Positions 35,644 to 44,068 of a stretch of 64,000 nt of DNA are shown here, piece after piece. Position 1 is the first letter of the stretch; each line of letters opens with the position of its first letter. Position numbers and translations under genes: made by a program. The stretch is from Microvirga rosea (lineage in GTDB: Bacteria; Pseudomonadota; Alphaproteobacteria; Rhizobiales; Beijerinckiaceae), in NCBI RefSeq assembly GCF_020595095.1, contig NZ_JAJDOP010000002.1, positions 310,001-374,000 of the forward strand. Reading direction: 5' to 3'. The notes under the pieces are model-generated. The model did no database searches. It had not been told where the DNA came from and saw nothing but the letters and a program-made list of their open reading frames with translations.

Positions 35644-36525
35644 TCATCCGGCCGAATGGCCCGAACTTTCCCGGAACGCGGGCGAGAGAGCAAGAGCAAT
35701 GCCTCGCTCCTCCAACAGCTCCGCGAAGGCGTCCGACTGGAGATAAGCGAGCTCCTCGGGTCGGCTCTCGACAGCCGGGTCCAGGCTGCGCAATTCATCG
35801 TCCACATGGCCGGGATGGCACATGACGACCGGCCGTGGCCCGAGATTCGTCAGGCACGTGCTGAAAACGCGCCGGGCCGGAACGGTTTGATCGAGGGGCG
35901 CGAAGCCCGAGAACCCCTCGTTGGTGTCGAAGCCCGCCGCCCGGGCCTGGCTCCTGAAGCCCCGGGCGAGCGCCTTGACGATCAAGGCCTTGCCGCGGCT
36001 GATCGGCCGGCGCAGGATCGCCGTCATCCCGTCGGAGGGGTCCCGGATCCAGATCCGCCCGGCATAGCCCTTTTCCTTCAGGACCGCGAACAGAGCCTGG
36101 CGGATCACTGGCAGAACGTGAACATGCTGATGCCCGTCCACGAAGTCGGGCGGGGCCTCGTGCACGGCCTCGAAGGCCACCACCTGCCGCCGGATCTCGT
36201 CCGCGACCTCCTCTTCCGAAAGACGACCGCGCAAGGCGTCGGACAGAATCGCTCCGAGAGCCGGAAACGTGCCGCCCGGCGCGAGATGCGGCATCGATTG
36301 GATCGGCGTCCCCGTGGTGAGATTGAGGTGGAGCCCGATCCCGAGGCGGCCCGCGTAAGGCTTGAGGTCCGGAGCCGCGCGGCGCCAGCCCGGCATGTTC
36401 GTCATGGCGCTGGTGGCCGAAAGCCGACCCTGCTCCGCAAGATCGAGGATCCCGCGGCTGACGCCGTCGGTCAGGCCGAAATCGTCGGCGCAAAGCACCA
36501 CTTGGCGCTGCAGACTCATTATCAC
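35644..36525 (-). CDS. ChbG/HpnK family deacetylase
   Basis: The 293-residue protein has YdjC/ChbG-type metal sites: CADDFGLTD (Asp pair), GLHLNLT and VDGHQHVHVLP (metal His), with CHPGHVDDEL near the end. The family deacetylates chitooligosaccharides (ChbG) or is linked to hopanoid side-chain synthesis (HpnK); many Hyphomicrobiales make hopanoids. It is divergent from the polyprenol glycosyltransferase and MurJ genes, suggesting an envelope-lipid role. Start at 36525 or 36519. Confidence 0.88.
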   Translation of the reverse strand: MIMSLQRQVVLCADDFGLTDGVSRGILDLAEQGRLSATSAMTNMPGWRRAAPDLKPYAGRLGIGLHLNLTTGTPIQSMPHLAPGGTFPALGAILSDALRGRLSEEEVADEIRRQVVAFEAVHEAPPDFVDGHQHVHVLPVIRQALFAVLKEKGYAGRIWIRDPSDGMTAILRRPISRGKALIVKALARGFRSQARAAGFDTNEGFSGFAPLDQTVPARRVFSTCLTNLGPRPVVMCHPGHVDDELRSLDPAVESRPEELAYLQSDAFAELLEERGIALALSPAFRESSGHSAG

Positions 36526-36585
36526 CTCAAAATCGGCTATGCCGCACCCTATCCCTCTTGAGCAAAAGAGGAAACTCAGGTCTCA

Positions 36586-37617
36586 ATGCGGACCCTGGTC
36601 GAACAAACACCCTGGTCGAAGGAAAGTTTTGTGGCGTCGCCGAAACTCAGCGTGATCATCCCGGTCCATAACGAGAGCGCCAACATCGCGCCCCTTTGCG
36701 CGCGCCTCGTGCCCGTGCTGAACCGCATCACCTCGCTCTGGGAAGTGATCTTCGTCGATGACGGAAGTCGCGATGACACGCTCGACCGGATCAAGGCCGC
36801 CAGCCACGACGAGCCCCGGATCGGGGCGGTTTCGTTCAGCCGCAACTTCGGCAAGGAAATCGCCATCGCGGCGGGGGTCGACCACGCCAGGGGCGACGCG
36901 GTCGTCATCATGGACGCGGACCTTCAGCATCCGCCGGAGATGATCGAGACTTTCGTGGAGCGCTGGCGGGAAGGCAACGTGATGGTCTATGGCCAGCGCA
37001 CCGACCGGTCGGACGAAACCCGGGTCAAGCGCGGCTTCGCCCATCTGTTCTACCACCTCTTCGCCCGCTTCGGCGAAATTCCGCTCCCCGAAGGCGCCGG
37101 CGATTTCCGCCTCATCGACCGCAAGGGTGTGGAGGTTCTGAGAAGCCTCGGGGAAAAGGCCCGTTTCTCCAAGGGCCTTTATGCCTGGATCGGCTTCAAG
37201 AGCACCGGAGTGCCATTCGTCGTGGAAGAGCGCCTGCACGGAAGCACAAAGTGGAGCTTCCGCAAGCTCTTCCGCTTCGCCTTCGACGGGATTGCGGCGT
37301 TTTCCACCGTGCCCCTGCGGATCTGGACCTATCTCGGGTTCCTGATCTCGTTCATGTCGATTGCGACGGCGATCTACTTCCTGATCCGCACGCTGCTGTT
37401 CGGCACCGACCTGCCGGGCTTCCCGAGCCTGATCGTGTCGGTCATGTTCTTCTCGGGCATTCAGCTCATGTCCCTCGGTATCGTCGGCGAATATGTCGGG
37501 CGGATCTTCGCGGAGGTGAAGCGGCGCCCGCTCTATGTGGTGCAGGAGCGGATCGGCGGCGCGGCCGAGGTCAGCTCGAGCCTTGTCCAGGACGATCCGC
37601 GGTTGCGCCGGACCTGA
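36586..37617 (+). CDS. Polyprenol-phosphate glycosyltransferase family 2 (GtrB/DPM-like)
   Basis: The 343-residue protein has a GT2 catalytic domain (residues 20-235): SVIIPVHNES, IFVDDGSRDD, SFSRNFGKEIAIAAG and VIMDADLQHPPEM with the metal-binding DxD-like motif. Two C-terminal membrane helices (about 245-268 and 280-305) follow, the last with VGEYVGRIFAEVKRRPLYVVQE. It would transfer a sugar to undecaprenyl phosphate at the inner membrane. The start is ambiguous: ATG 36586, or GTG 36631 preceded by AAGGAAA. MurJ begins 3 nt after its stop. Confidence 0.93.
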   Translation: MRTLVEQTPWSKESFVASPKLSVIIPVHNESANIAPLCARLVPVLNRITSLWEVIFVDDGSRDDTLDRIKAASHDEPRIGAVSFSRNFGKEIAIAAGVDHARGDAVVIMDADLQHPPEMIETFVERWREGNVMVYGQRTDRSDETRVKRGFAHLFYHLFARFGEIPLPEGAGDFRLIDRKGVEVLRSLGEKARFSKGLYAWIGFKSTGVPFVVEERLHGSTKWSFRKLFRFAFDGIAAFSTVPLRIWTYLGFLISFMSIATAIYFLIRTLLFGTDLPGFPSLIVSVMFFSGIQLMSLGIVGEYVGRIFAEVKRRPLYVVQERIGGAAEVSSSLVQDDPRLRRT

Positions 37618-37620
37618 TCG

Positions 37621-39147
37621 ATGTTCAAGAAAATTCTTTCCGTCGGAGGCTGGACCCTCGTCTCCCGTCTCACAGGCTTCATCCGTGACGTGGTCATCGC
37701 CGCCGTGATGGGCGCCGGGCCGATCGCGGACGCCTTCGTGGTCGCCTTCAAGATCCCGAACAATTTCCGCCAGATCTTCAGCGAAGGCGCGTTCAACAAC
37801 GCCTTTCTTCCGACCTATGCCCAGGTGCTCGAAAAGGAGGGCGAGGACAAGGCGCGCTCCTTTGCCAGCCGCATGACCACCCTGATGCTCATCGTCCAGA
37901 TCGCCCTGCTCGGTCTCGCGTTCCTGGCGATGCCGACGGTGGTCAGCCTGCTGGCTCCCGGCTTCTCGGACGAGCCCGAAAAATTCAGCCTCGCGGTGAC
38001 CCTGACGCGGATCACGTTCCCGTATCTCCTGTTCATCACCCTCGTGACGATCCTGTCGGCGATCCTCAACGCCCATGACCGCTTCGCGGCGGCCGCGGGA
38101 GCGCCGGTGCTTCTCAATGTCTCCCTGATCGCGGCGCTGGCGCTCGCGTTCCTGTTCCCGAACGCGGGCCATGCGGCGGCCTGGGGCGTGACGGTTTCAG
38201 GGATTCTGCAGCTTGCCCTCGTCTGGTGGGACGCGCAGCGCAAGCGGATCGCCCCACGCCTCGAAGCGCCGCGCTCCGATCCGGCCATGCGCAGGTTCTT
38301 CAAGACCCTGGGTCCCGCCGTGATCGGATCCGCCGGGGTGCAGATCGCCATCTTCGCCGACACGATCATCGCCTCCTTCCTGCCCACGGGCGCGGTCTCG
38401 TCCCTGTATTACGCGGACCGGCTCTATCAGCTGCCGCTCGGGGTGATCGGCATCGCGGCCGGCACCGTCCTCTTGCCCGAAATGAGCCGCCGGATCGCCG
38501 GGGGCGACGTGGCGGGCGCCCATGCGGCGCAGAACCGGGCCATCGGCCTGACCCTCGCGCTCGCGGCGCCCTTCCTGGTCGCCTTCGTGGCCATGCCGGA
38601 CCTGATCATGCGGGCGCTTTTCCAGCACGGCGTGTTCGACGCCAGCGCGACGGCCCGTGCGGGCGCGGCGCTCGCGGCGTACTCCATCGGTCTTCCGGCC
38701 GCGGTCCTGATCCGCTCGGCCCTGGCGAGCTTCTATGCTCGCTCAGATACGGTGACGCCCCTCTACGCCTCGCTGACGGCGGTCGCCGCCAACGTGCTTC
38801 TGAAGATCGTCCTGATGGGACCTTTCGGGGTTGTCGGGCTGGCGCTCGGCACGGCGCTCGGCGTGTGGATCAACCTGATCCTTCTGTTCATTCTCGCCTA
38901 TCGGCGCGGCTGGAACGCCCCGAGCAAAGGCTTGATGCGCACCAGCCTGGCGGTTCTGATCGCGAGCCTCGTGCTTGCGGCCTTCGCGTGGCTCGCGCCC
39001 GAGCCGCTCTCGCGGTGGACGTCGAGCCTTCCCGCGTGGCAGAGCGAAACGCAACTGGCCGTTCTGGGCGCATGCGGAGCCGTGATCTACGGGGTGGTGC
39101 TGCTCGGCGGGATGCGGATCCTGGGTGTGCGATTGGCCCGGCGCTGA
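37621..39147 (+). CDS. murJ: Lipid II flippase MurJ
   Basis: The 508-residue polytopic protein is a MurJ/MviN: ILSVGGWTLVSRLTGFIRDVVIAAVMGAGPIADAFVVAFKIPNNFRQIFSEGAFNNAFLPTY (residues 4-65, cited as a region) is the family hallmark. About 14 membrane helices follow. It moves lipid II across the inner membrane for peptidoglycan synthesis. It is separated from the glycosyltransferase stop by 3 nt, so they form an operon. Start ATG 37621. Convergent with DUF1194 (3 bp gap). Confidence 0.97.
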   Translation: MFKKILSVGGWTLVSRLTGFIRDVVIAAVMGAGPIADAFVVAFKIPNNFRQIFSEGAFNNAFLPTYAQVLEKEGEDKARSFASRMTTLMLIVQIALLGLAFLAMPTVVSLLAPGFSDEPEKFSLAVTLTRITFPYLLFITLVTILSAILNAHDRFAAAAGAPVLLNVSLIAALALAFLFPNAGHAAAWGVTVSGILQLALVWWDAQRKRIAPRLEAPRSDPAMRRFFKTLGPAVIGSAGVQIAIFADTIIASFLPTGAVSSLYYADRLYQLPLGVIGIAAGTVLLPEMSRRIAGGDVAGAHAAQNRAIGLTLALAAPFLVAFVAMPDLIMRALFQHGVFDASATARAGAALAAYSIGLPAAVLIRSALASFYARSDTVTPLYASLTAVAANVLLKIVLMGPFGVVGLALGTALGVWINLILLFILAYRRGWNAPSKGLMRTSLAVLIASLVLAAFAWLAPEPLSRWTSSLPAWQSETQLAVLGACGAVIYGVVLLGGMRILGVRLARR

Positions 39148-39150
39148 TCG

Positions 39151-39867
39151 TCAGCGCTCCGCGAGGCGTGCGCGCGGCTCCCGGCCTGCAACCTCCGTCA
39201 GGAGTTTGCGCCGGGCCGCCACCGCGAAGGGACGTGTCGCGTCGGCGATCTCCACGAACGATCCCGGACCGCCGATCACGTGCTGCGCATAGTAATCCTC
39301 CAGCGCCATGCCGCCCGGGCCACCCGGTCGGCCTCCGGCGCGGCGGATCGACAAAGCGTTGATGGTAAAACCCTTCCCTAGGGCTTCCGCCCGTGCGGCA
39401 TCGAGGGGCCTGCCGTTCATGTTGGGGCCGTCGCCGGACACGTCGATGACCTTGCGCGTCCCCTCGTGGGCATTCGTTTCGACCAGACGGACCGAGAAGT
39501 CGATAGCGTTGGAAATCGAGTTGTAGCCGGTGGCTCCGCGCGGCGCTGCGACGAGCTTGTCGGCAAAGATCTTGGCGCTCGCCGCATCGCGGATCACATG
39601 CCAATCGACGATCAGGACCTGCGAACTCGGCCCGCCCCATTCCATGAAGGCCACCGCGATGGCTCCGATGGGGCCGTCCTTGATGCCGTCGAGGACATCC
39701 TTGCTCGTCAGCGCGTCGGCCCAGCCCTGGCGCTGAAGCCGCAATTCATCGCTGTCGATGGAGCCCGATCCGTCCGCCGCGAAGACCAGTTCGAGATCGA
39801 CAGGCTCGGCGTAGGCCGGCGCCGTCAGGAGAGCAAAAGCGAAAAGGCCGTTCAGGATGAGGCGCAT
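39151..39867 (-). CDS. DUF1194 exported VWA-like protein
   Basis: The 238-residue protein has a signal peptide (MRLILNGLFAFALLTAPAYAE) and a von Willebrand A-like fold: MIDAS FAADGSGSID, a TGYNSISNAIDFSV block and VIDVSGDGPNMNGRP. These match DUF1194, a secreted or periplasmic alphaproteobacterial family of unknown role that probably binds a divalent metal. The start at 39867 is chosen to begin the signal peptide; the frame extends 12 codons upstream. Confidence 0.88.
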   Translation of the reverse strand: MRLILNGLFAFALLTAPAYAEPVDLELVFAADGSGSIDSDELRLQRQGWADALTSKDVLDGIKDGPIGAIAVAFMEWGGPSSQVLIVDWHVIRDAASAKIFADKLVAAPRGATGYNSISNAIDFSVRLVETNAHEGTRKVIDVSGDGPNMNGRPLDAARAEALGKGFTINALSIRRAGGRPGGPGGMALEDYYAQHVIGGPGSFVEIADATRPFAVAARRKLLTEVAGREPRARLAER

Positions 39868-39966
39868 CGATGGCTCCAGCACTGGTCGCAATGCTGGAGC
39901 CATTTAGGGCGCGCCGTTGGAGAAGCGGCCCTCCCGGGTGATCACAAGTTTGTTGAGCGGCCCAGC

Positions 39967-40116
39967 CCCGTCAGTCCGGGGCGAGCGCAAGCGAGAGCCC
40001 GGAACCCATAGCCGCTCACGCTTCGAGATAGGGCACTACGGCAGCCGTCGCGTCTTTTCCGGGATCCTCAGCGGCTCTGGGTTACGGGCTCGCCTGCGGC
40101 GCCCCGGAATGACGGG
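39967..40116. repeat. Intergenic repeat element, copy 1
   Basis: The element is 150 bp with imperfect 16-bp terminal inverted repeats (CCCGTCAGTCCGGGGC at 39967-39982 and the complement-like GCCCCGGAATGACGGG at 40101-40116). Its interior shares a 21-bp exact block (40044-40064) and a CCCGGAACCCATA block with the element at 45558-45724. A related smaller hairpin unit follows at 40128-40164. It resembles a non-coding MITE/REP-type family. Confidence 0.7.
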
Positions 40117-40127
40117 CGGTGCTTTGG

Positions 40128-40164
40128 CATTCCGGGCCCGGCGCAATAGCGCAGGCCCGAAATG
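40128..40164. repeat. Short hairpin unit related to the repeat family
   Basis: Arms beginning CATTCCGGGCC and ending GGCCCGAAATG are nearly complementary and resemble the ends of the neighbouring repeat element. Confidence 0.5.
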
Positions 40165-40192
40165 ACGAGGGCGGGTTCGCCTCGCTCCGGGC

Positions 40193-41539
40193 TTACCGCG
40201 CCTTCAGGAAATCCGCGACGTCGAGGAGGATGAACTCGTTGTCGTCCTGCTTGTTGGCGATGCGGCTCGACGAGAAAGGCAGGTTGTTGTCGTTCCCGAC
40301 GATGATGTGACGCTCGTCCACCACGTCCACGTTCTCGATGGTGAAGAACGGGAAGGTCAGGACATTGTCGTTGAGGGGCTTTCTGGCCTTCTTGTTCGGG
40401 TCGGCGATCTGCATCAGATCCACATAACCGATCTTGCGGACCGGCTGGCCCACATTGGCGTCCGACAGTTCGATCTTGACGATCCGCTTGAACTTCGCCG
40501 GATCCTGGAAACAGTCAGGGCGCTTCTCGCCCTGCGGACAGGCCTTGTCGGCGGTGCCTTCGCCGTTGTCGCGCTCGATGATGAGGCCGGTCGTGGCATC
40601 GATCATGTTGAAATCGCCGATGGCGAGGCCGTTCTGGTCGAGAACGTATTTCCAGTGGCGGCCGGTCCATTTCTCCTGCGCCACATCGAATTCGACGATG
40701 CGCAGGTACTCGCGCCCGTCCAGGCTCTCCCACTGCTTCTTCTCGGCATCCCACACCGCGCCTTCGAGGAGGGCGTACAGGAACTTGCCGTCCTTCGACG
40801 CCGCCATTCCCTCGAAACCCTTGGAGCGGCGGATGTTGAATGCGACGGGACCGTTCGGAGCGGCGGGCGTCGTCACCCCGTAATGATCCGGCGAGCGGGC
40901 GACCTTGCCGTCGACGAGTGTCTCGAAGACGGCCTCGACCTTGCCGGTCAGATCGGCCCTGATCAGGTAGGGGCCGAACTCGTCGCCGATCCAGATCTTG
41001 CCACCGATGAGCTGGAAGCTCTCCGTGTCGAAGTCGGAACCGGTGAGATAGCGCTTATCGGTCGCCTCGTTGGCGATGCGGAACGGCACTTTCTTGTCGG
41101 GATCATGCAGGAAGACGGTTTCAGCGCGCTCGACCGTCCCCTTGGTCCAATCGATACGGTAGCGATTGAGATAGAGCATCGAATCCGGAGACGTGGCCTT
41201 GGAGCCGAACCCGTTGTCGGTGAGCACCCAGAAAGTGCCGTCTCCCATGGACTTGATGCCGGAATGCCCCTGGAGCGGCTGTCCCCGGAAGGGCAGCTTC
41301 ACGCCGGTCGGCCGATCGCCCGAGGTCCCCTCGACGGTGCCGACGGCCTCGATGCGCTTGCCTGTCGTGAACTTGCCCGACACCTTGAGGTCCGCGGGCG
41401 CGTCGGCGGGCGCCTCGACGAAGCTCTCCGCCGGAAGAACCGCGTGGCCGTCGAGGACGGCGGGAAAGGGCTGCTGTGCGAAAGCACCGGCCGAGAGCAG
41501 GATGGTGAACGGCAGAGCCGTGAGAAGACGGACAGACAT
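40193..41539 (-). CDS. Exported phytase-like esterase family protein
   Basis: The 448-residue protein has a signal peptide (cleavage after AGAFAQ) and the esterase-like activity of phytase domain (PF13449 type): GHSGIKSMGDGTFWVLTDNGFG, IGDEFGPYLIRADLTGK, GFEGMAASKDGKFLYALLEGA and NVDVVDERHIIVGNDNNLPFSSSR. This is a periplasmic or secreted beta-propeller. The substrate is unknown; despite the name it need not act on phytate. Start ATG 41539. Confidence 0.9.
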   Translation of the reverse strand: MSVRLLTALPFTILLSAGAFAQQPFPAVLDGHAVLPAESFVEAPADAPADLKVSGKFTTGKRIEAVGTVEGTSGDRPTGVKLPFRGQPLQGHSGIKSMGDGTFWVLTDNGFGSKATSPDSMLYLNRYRIDWTKGTVERAETVFLHDPDKKVPFRIANEATDKRYLTGSDFDTESFQLIGGKIWIGDEFGPYLIRADLTGKVEAVFETLVDGKVARSPDHYGVTTPAAPNGPVAFNIRRSKGFEGMAASKDGKFLYALLEGAVWDAEKKQWESLDGREYLRIVEFDVAQEKWTGRHWKYVLDQNGLAIGDFNMIDATTGLIIERDNGEGTADKACPQGEKRPDCFQDPAKFKRIVKIELSDANVGQPVRKIGYVDLMQIADPNKKARKPLNDNVLTFPFFTIENVDVVDERHIIVGNDNNLPFSSSRIANKQDDNEFILLDVADFLKAR

Positions 41540-41646
41540 CGATGAACCTCATGTGCTTTTTCAAGCGAGGCTGATGTCTTGGAGAAGCTCGATGTCTGTC
41601 CGTTAACAGATTGGCGACAGTTGCATAACGCCCGAGGCGGACATTC

Positions 41647-42522
41647 TCACGCCGCCTTGCTGACGCCCTTGTCGTGGGCGAACGCCCAGTAGAGTTCGCG
41701 GGCCTTGCGGAAGAAGGTGCCCGGCTGGAGATCCCGGCTGTCGATGCGCAGGACGGGCATCACCTTGGAGTAATTGCCCGAGATGAAGATCTCGTCCGCA
41801 TTGGCGAAATCCTCGTACCGCAGGGTGCTTTCCACCACGCTCACGCCGTCGTCGCGCAGGAGCTTGATCACCCGCTGGCGGGTGATGCCGTTCAGGAATG
41901 TGCCGTTCGGCGCCGGGGTATAGACCACACCGTCCTTGGCCATGAACACGTTCGACGTACCCGTTTCCGCGATGTTGCCGAGGGCATCGCACACGAGCGC
42001 GTTGTCGAAGCCCTTTTCCTTGGCCTCGCGGATCACGCGGGCATTGTTGGGATAAAGGCATCCGGCCTTGGAATCCGTCGGCATGGACTCGAGGGTCGGC
42101 CGGCGGAAGCTCGACTTCATGACCGAGAGCCCGCCCGGCACCGGCATGGGGGCCTCGAACAGCGAGAGGCAGAACTGGGTCGATTCCGGATCCGGCGCGA
42201 TGGTGGCCATCCCTTCCGCCTCACCCCAGTACATGGGCTTCACGTAAAGCGCCGTGCCGGGAGCGAACTTCTTCACGCCCTCGGCCACCAGCTCCTGAAT
42301 CACCTTCGGGTCCATGGTGGGCTTGAGGCCGATGGTCAGGGCCGAGCGGTTCACGCGCTCGCAATGCCGGTCGAGATCGGGGGCGACGCCCTCGAACACC
42401 CGCGCGCCGTCGAACACCGAGGAACCGAGCCAGGAAACATGGGACCGGGGTCCGATCAGGGGCGGGTTGCCCTCATGCCATGCGCCGTTGAACCAGTTCC
42501 ATGTCTGCGAATACCAAGCCAC
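41647..42522 (-). CDS. ilvE: Branched-chain amino acid aminotransferase
   Basis: The 291-residue fold-type IV PLP enzyme has the PLP Lys152 in SKAGCLYPNN, Glu186 in NIAETGTSNVF, and SSVFDGARVFEG near the substrate pocket. It interconverts branched-chain amino acids and their 2-oxo acids in the cytoplasm. Fold-type IV also includes D-amino-acid transaminases and ADC lyase, but the overall pattern and length fit BCAT. Monocistronic; start ATG at 42522. Confidence 0.9.
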   Translation of the reverse strand: MAWYSQTWNWFNGAWHEGNPPLIGPRSHVSWLGSSVFDGARVFEGVAPDLDRHCERVNRSALTIGLKPTMDPKVIQELVAEGVKKFAPGTALYVKPMYWGEAEGMATIAPDPESTQFCLSLFEAPMPVPGGLSVMKSSFRRPTLESMPTDSKAGCLYPNNARVIREAKEKGFDNALVCDALGNIAETGTSNVFMAKDGVVYTPAPNGTFLNGITRQRVIKLLRDDGVSVVESTLRYEDFANADEIFISGNYSKVMPVLRIDSRDLQPGTFFRKARELYWAFAHDKGVSKAA

Positions 42523-42687
42523 CGTGATGATCCTTCAGGTCAATGCTGCTGCCGTATCGAATCCCCTCCCCGCCCGAGCGTCAATCGCCGGAGAGCCTTT
42601 CGGACCATAAAGACTTGTGATGGATGCCATGAGCAGACCTGATCCATCCCCTGTTGTCAGAGATCGTGTGCGGTGCGAAGCTTCGCC

Positions 42688-43371
42688 ATGGCCCCTGCTC
42701 CAACCGTGCTCGCAACCGCCAAGGCTGTCGTCTTCGATGCCTACGGCACCCTGTTCGACGTCCATTCGGTCGTAGCGCGGCACGCCGCGGCCATCGGGAC
42801 CTCGGCCCAACCCTTCTCCGATCTGTGGCGCCAGAAGCAGCTCGAATATTCCTGGGTGCTGTCGCTCGCCGGCCGTTACGAGCCTTTCTGGATCCTGACG
42901 GAGCGGGCGCTGGACTACGCCTTCACCCGCTTCCCGGAGGTGGATCGCGGTCTGAGACCGGCCCTCCTCCAGGCCTATCGCAAACTCGATGCGTACGGCG
43001 ACGCGTCCTCCACGCTCGGGGCGCTGCGCCGCGGCGGTTTGCGGACCGGCATCCTGTCCAACGGCGATCCCGGGATGCTCGACGCCGCCGTCACGTCGGC
43101 AGACCTCGGCAAGGATCTCGACGCCGTGCTTTCCGTCGATGCGGCAGCGGTGTTCAAGACCCATCCGCGCGCTTACGAGCTTGCGCTGTCGGCCTTCTCT
43201 GCCGGGACCGACGACATCGTCTTCGTCTCGTCCAACCGCTGGGACATCGCGGGTGCGACGGCGTTCGGGTTCCGCACGGTCTGGATCAATCGCGCGGGCT
43301 TGCCGGAAGAATACGCGGAGCTTGCGCCCCGCGCGGTCGTTTCATCGCTTCGGGAACTGCTGGCGGATTAA
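42688..43371 (+). CDS. Haloacid dehalogenase type II (HAD superfamily)
   Basis: The 227-residue protein has the L-2-haloacid dehalogenase layout: nucleophile Asp17 in VFDAYGTLFDV, LSNGDPGML (motif II), Lys in SVDAAAVFKTHP (motif III), and FVSSNRWDIAGATAFGF (motif IV, as in type II enzymes). It would hydrolyse short 2-haloacids, though many homologues act on phosphates. Start ATG at 42688 is preferred over a GTG 15 nt upstream. Its stop overlaps the convergent GST gene by 4 bp. Confidence 0.9.
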   Translation: MAPAPTVLATAKAVVFDAYGTLFDVHSVVARHAAAIGTSAQPFSDLWRQKQLEYSWVLSLAGRYEPFWILTERALDYAFTRFPEVDRGLRPALLQAYRKLDAYGDASSTLGALRRGGLRTGILSNGDPGMLDAAVTSADLGKDLDAVLSVDAAAVFKTHPRAYELALSAFSAGTDDIVFVSSNRWDIAGATAFGFRTVWINRAGLPEEYAELAPRAVVSSLRELLAD

Positions 43372-44063
43372 GCGGCGGCCGGCTTGGCCCGGAGATCCTG
43401 GAGCCATGTCCCGGCAGCGCCTGCTTCTTCCTCATGCCCCGGCTCCCGCCAGGTTTCCGCAAGTCCCGCCTCGTACCAGTCGCGCATGGACGGAAGGGCG
43501 AGCAGACGCGCCACATAGGCCATCGACGCGTCGTCGAGCTTCAGGTCATAGGTCTGGATACGGAAGGCTACGGGTGCGAAGAACGCATCCACGGCCGTGA
43601 ACCTGCCGCCCGCGAGGAACGGCCCGCCGAACCGCGTCAGTCCTTCGTTCCACAACTCGCCGAGACGGGCGATATCGGCCTTCAGGGCGTCGGACATGCC
43701 GTTGAGCCGAATCCTGAGACCGCAGCTCATGGGACAGGCATTGCGCAGGGTCGAGAAGCCCGAATGCATCTCGGCCGTCGCGCAGCGGGCCCAGGCTCGC
43801 GCCGTCGCGTCCGCGGGCCACACGCCCTCATGGCGCTCCGCCAGATACTCGGTGATCCCGAGCGAATCCCACACCACGGTCTCGCCGTCCTTCAGGCAAG
43901 GGACGCGCCCGGTGGGCGAGAAGCGCCGGAATGTCTCGTAGCTCGGTCCGTCGGGAAACGGCATGATCCGCTCCTCGAAGGGGATGCCGCGCTCGCGCAT
44001 CAGCACCCAGGGACGCAGCGACCAGGACGAGTAGTTCTTGTTCGCGATGAAAAGTTCGTACAT
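43368..44063 (-). CDS. Glutathione S-transferase family protein
   Basis: The 231-residue protein has a thioredoxin-like N-terminal domain (MYELFIANKNYSSWSLRPWVLMRERG, with the Ser/Trp loop), RVPCLKDGETVVWDSLGITEYLAE with the glutathione-binding cis-Pro and Ser, and a helical C-terminal domain (85-215). It is one of three GST genes within 6 kb. The start at 44063 is preferred because the fold begins there. The M20 peptidase stop lies 5 bp upstream, so the two genes are probably cotranscribed. Confidence 0.92.
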   Translation of the reverse strand: MYELFIANKNYSSWSLRPWVLMRERGIPFEERIMPFPDGPSYETFRRFSPTGRVPCLKDGETVVWDSLGITEYLAERHEGVWPADATARAWARCATAEMHSGFSTLRNACPMSCGLRIRLNGMSDALKADIARLGELWNEGLTRFGGPFLAGGRFTAVDAFFAPVAFRIQTYDLKLDDASMAYVARLLALPSMRDWYEAGLAETWREPGHEEEAGAAGTWLQDLRAKPAAA

Positions 44064-44068
44064 CGATC

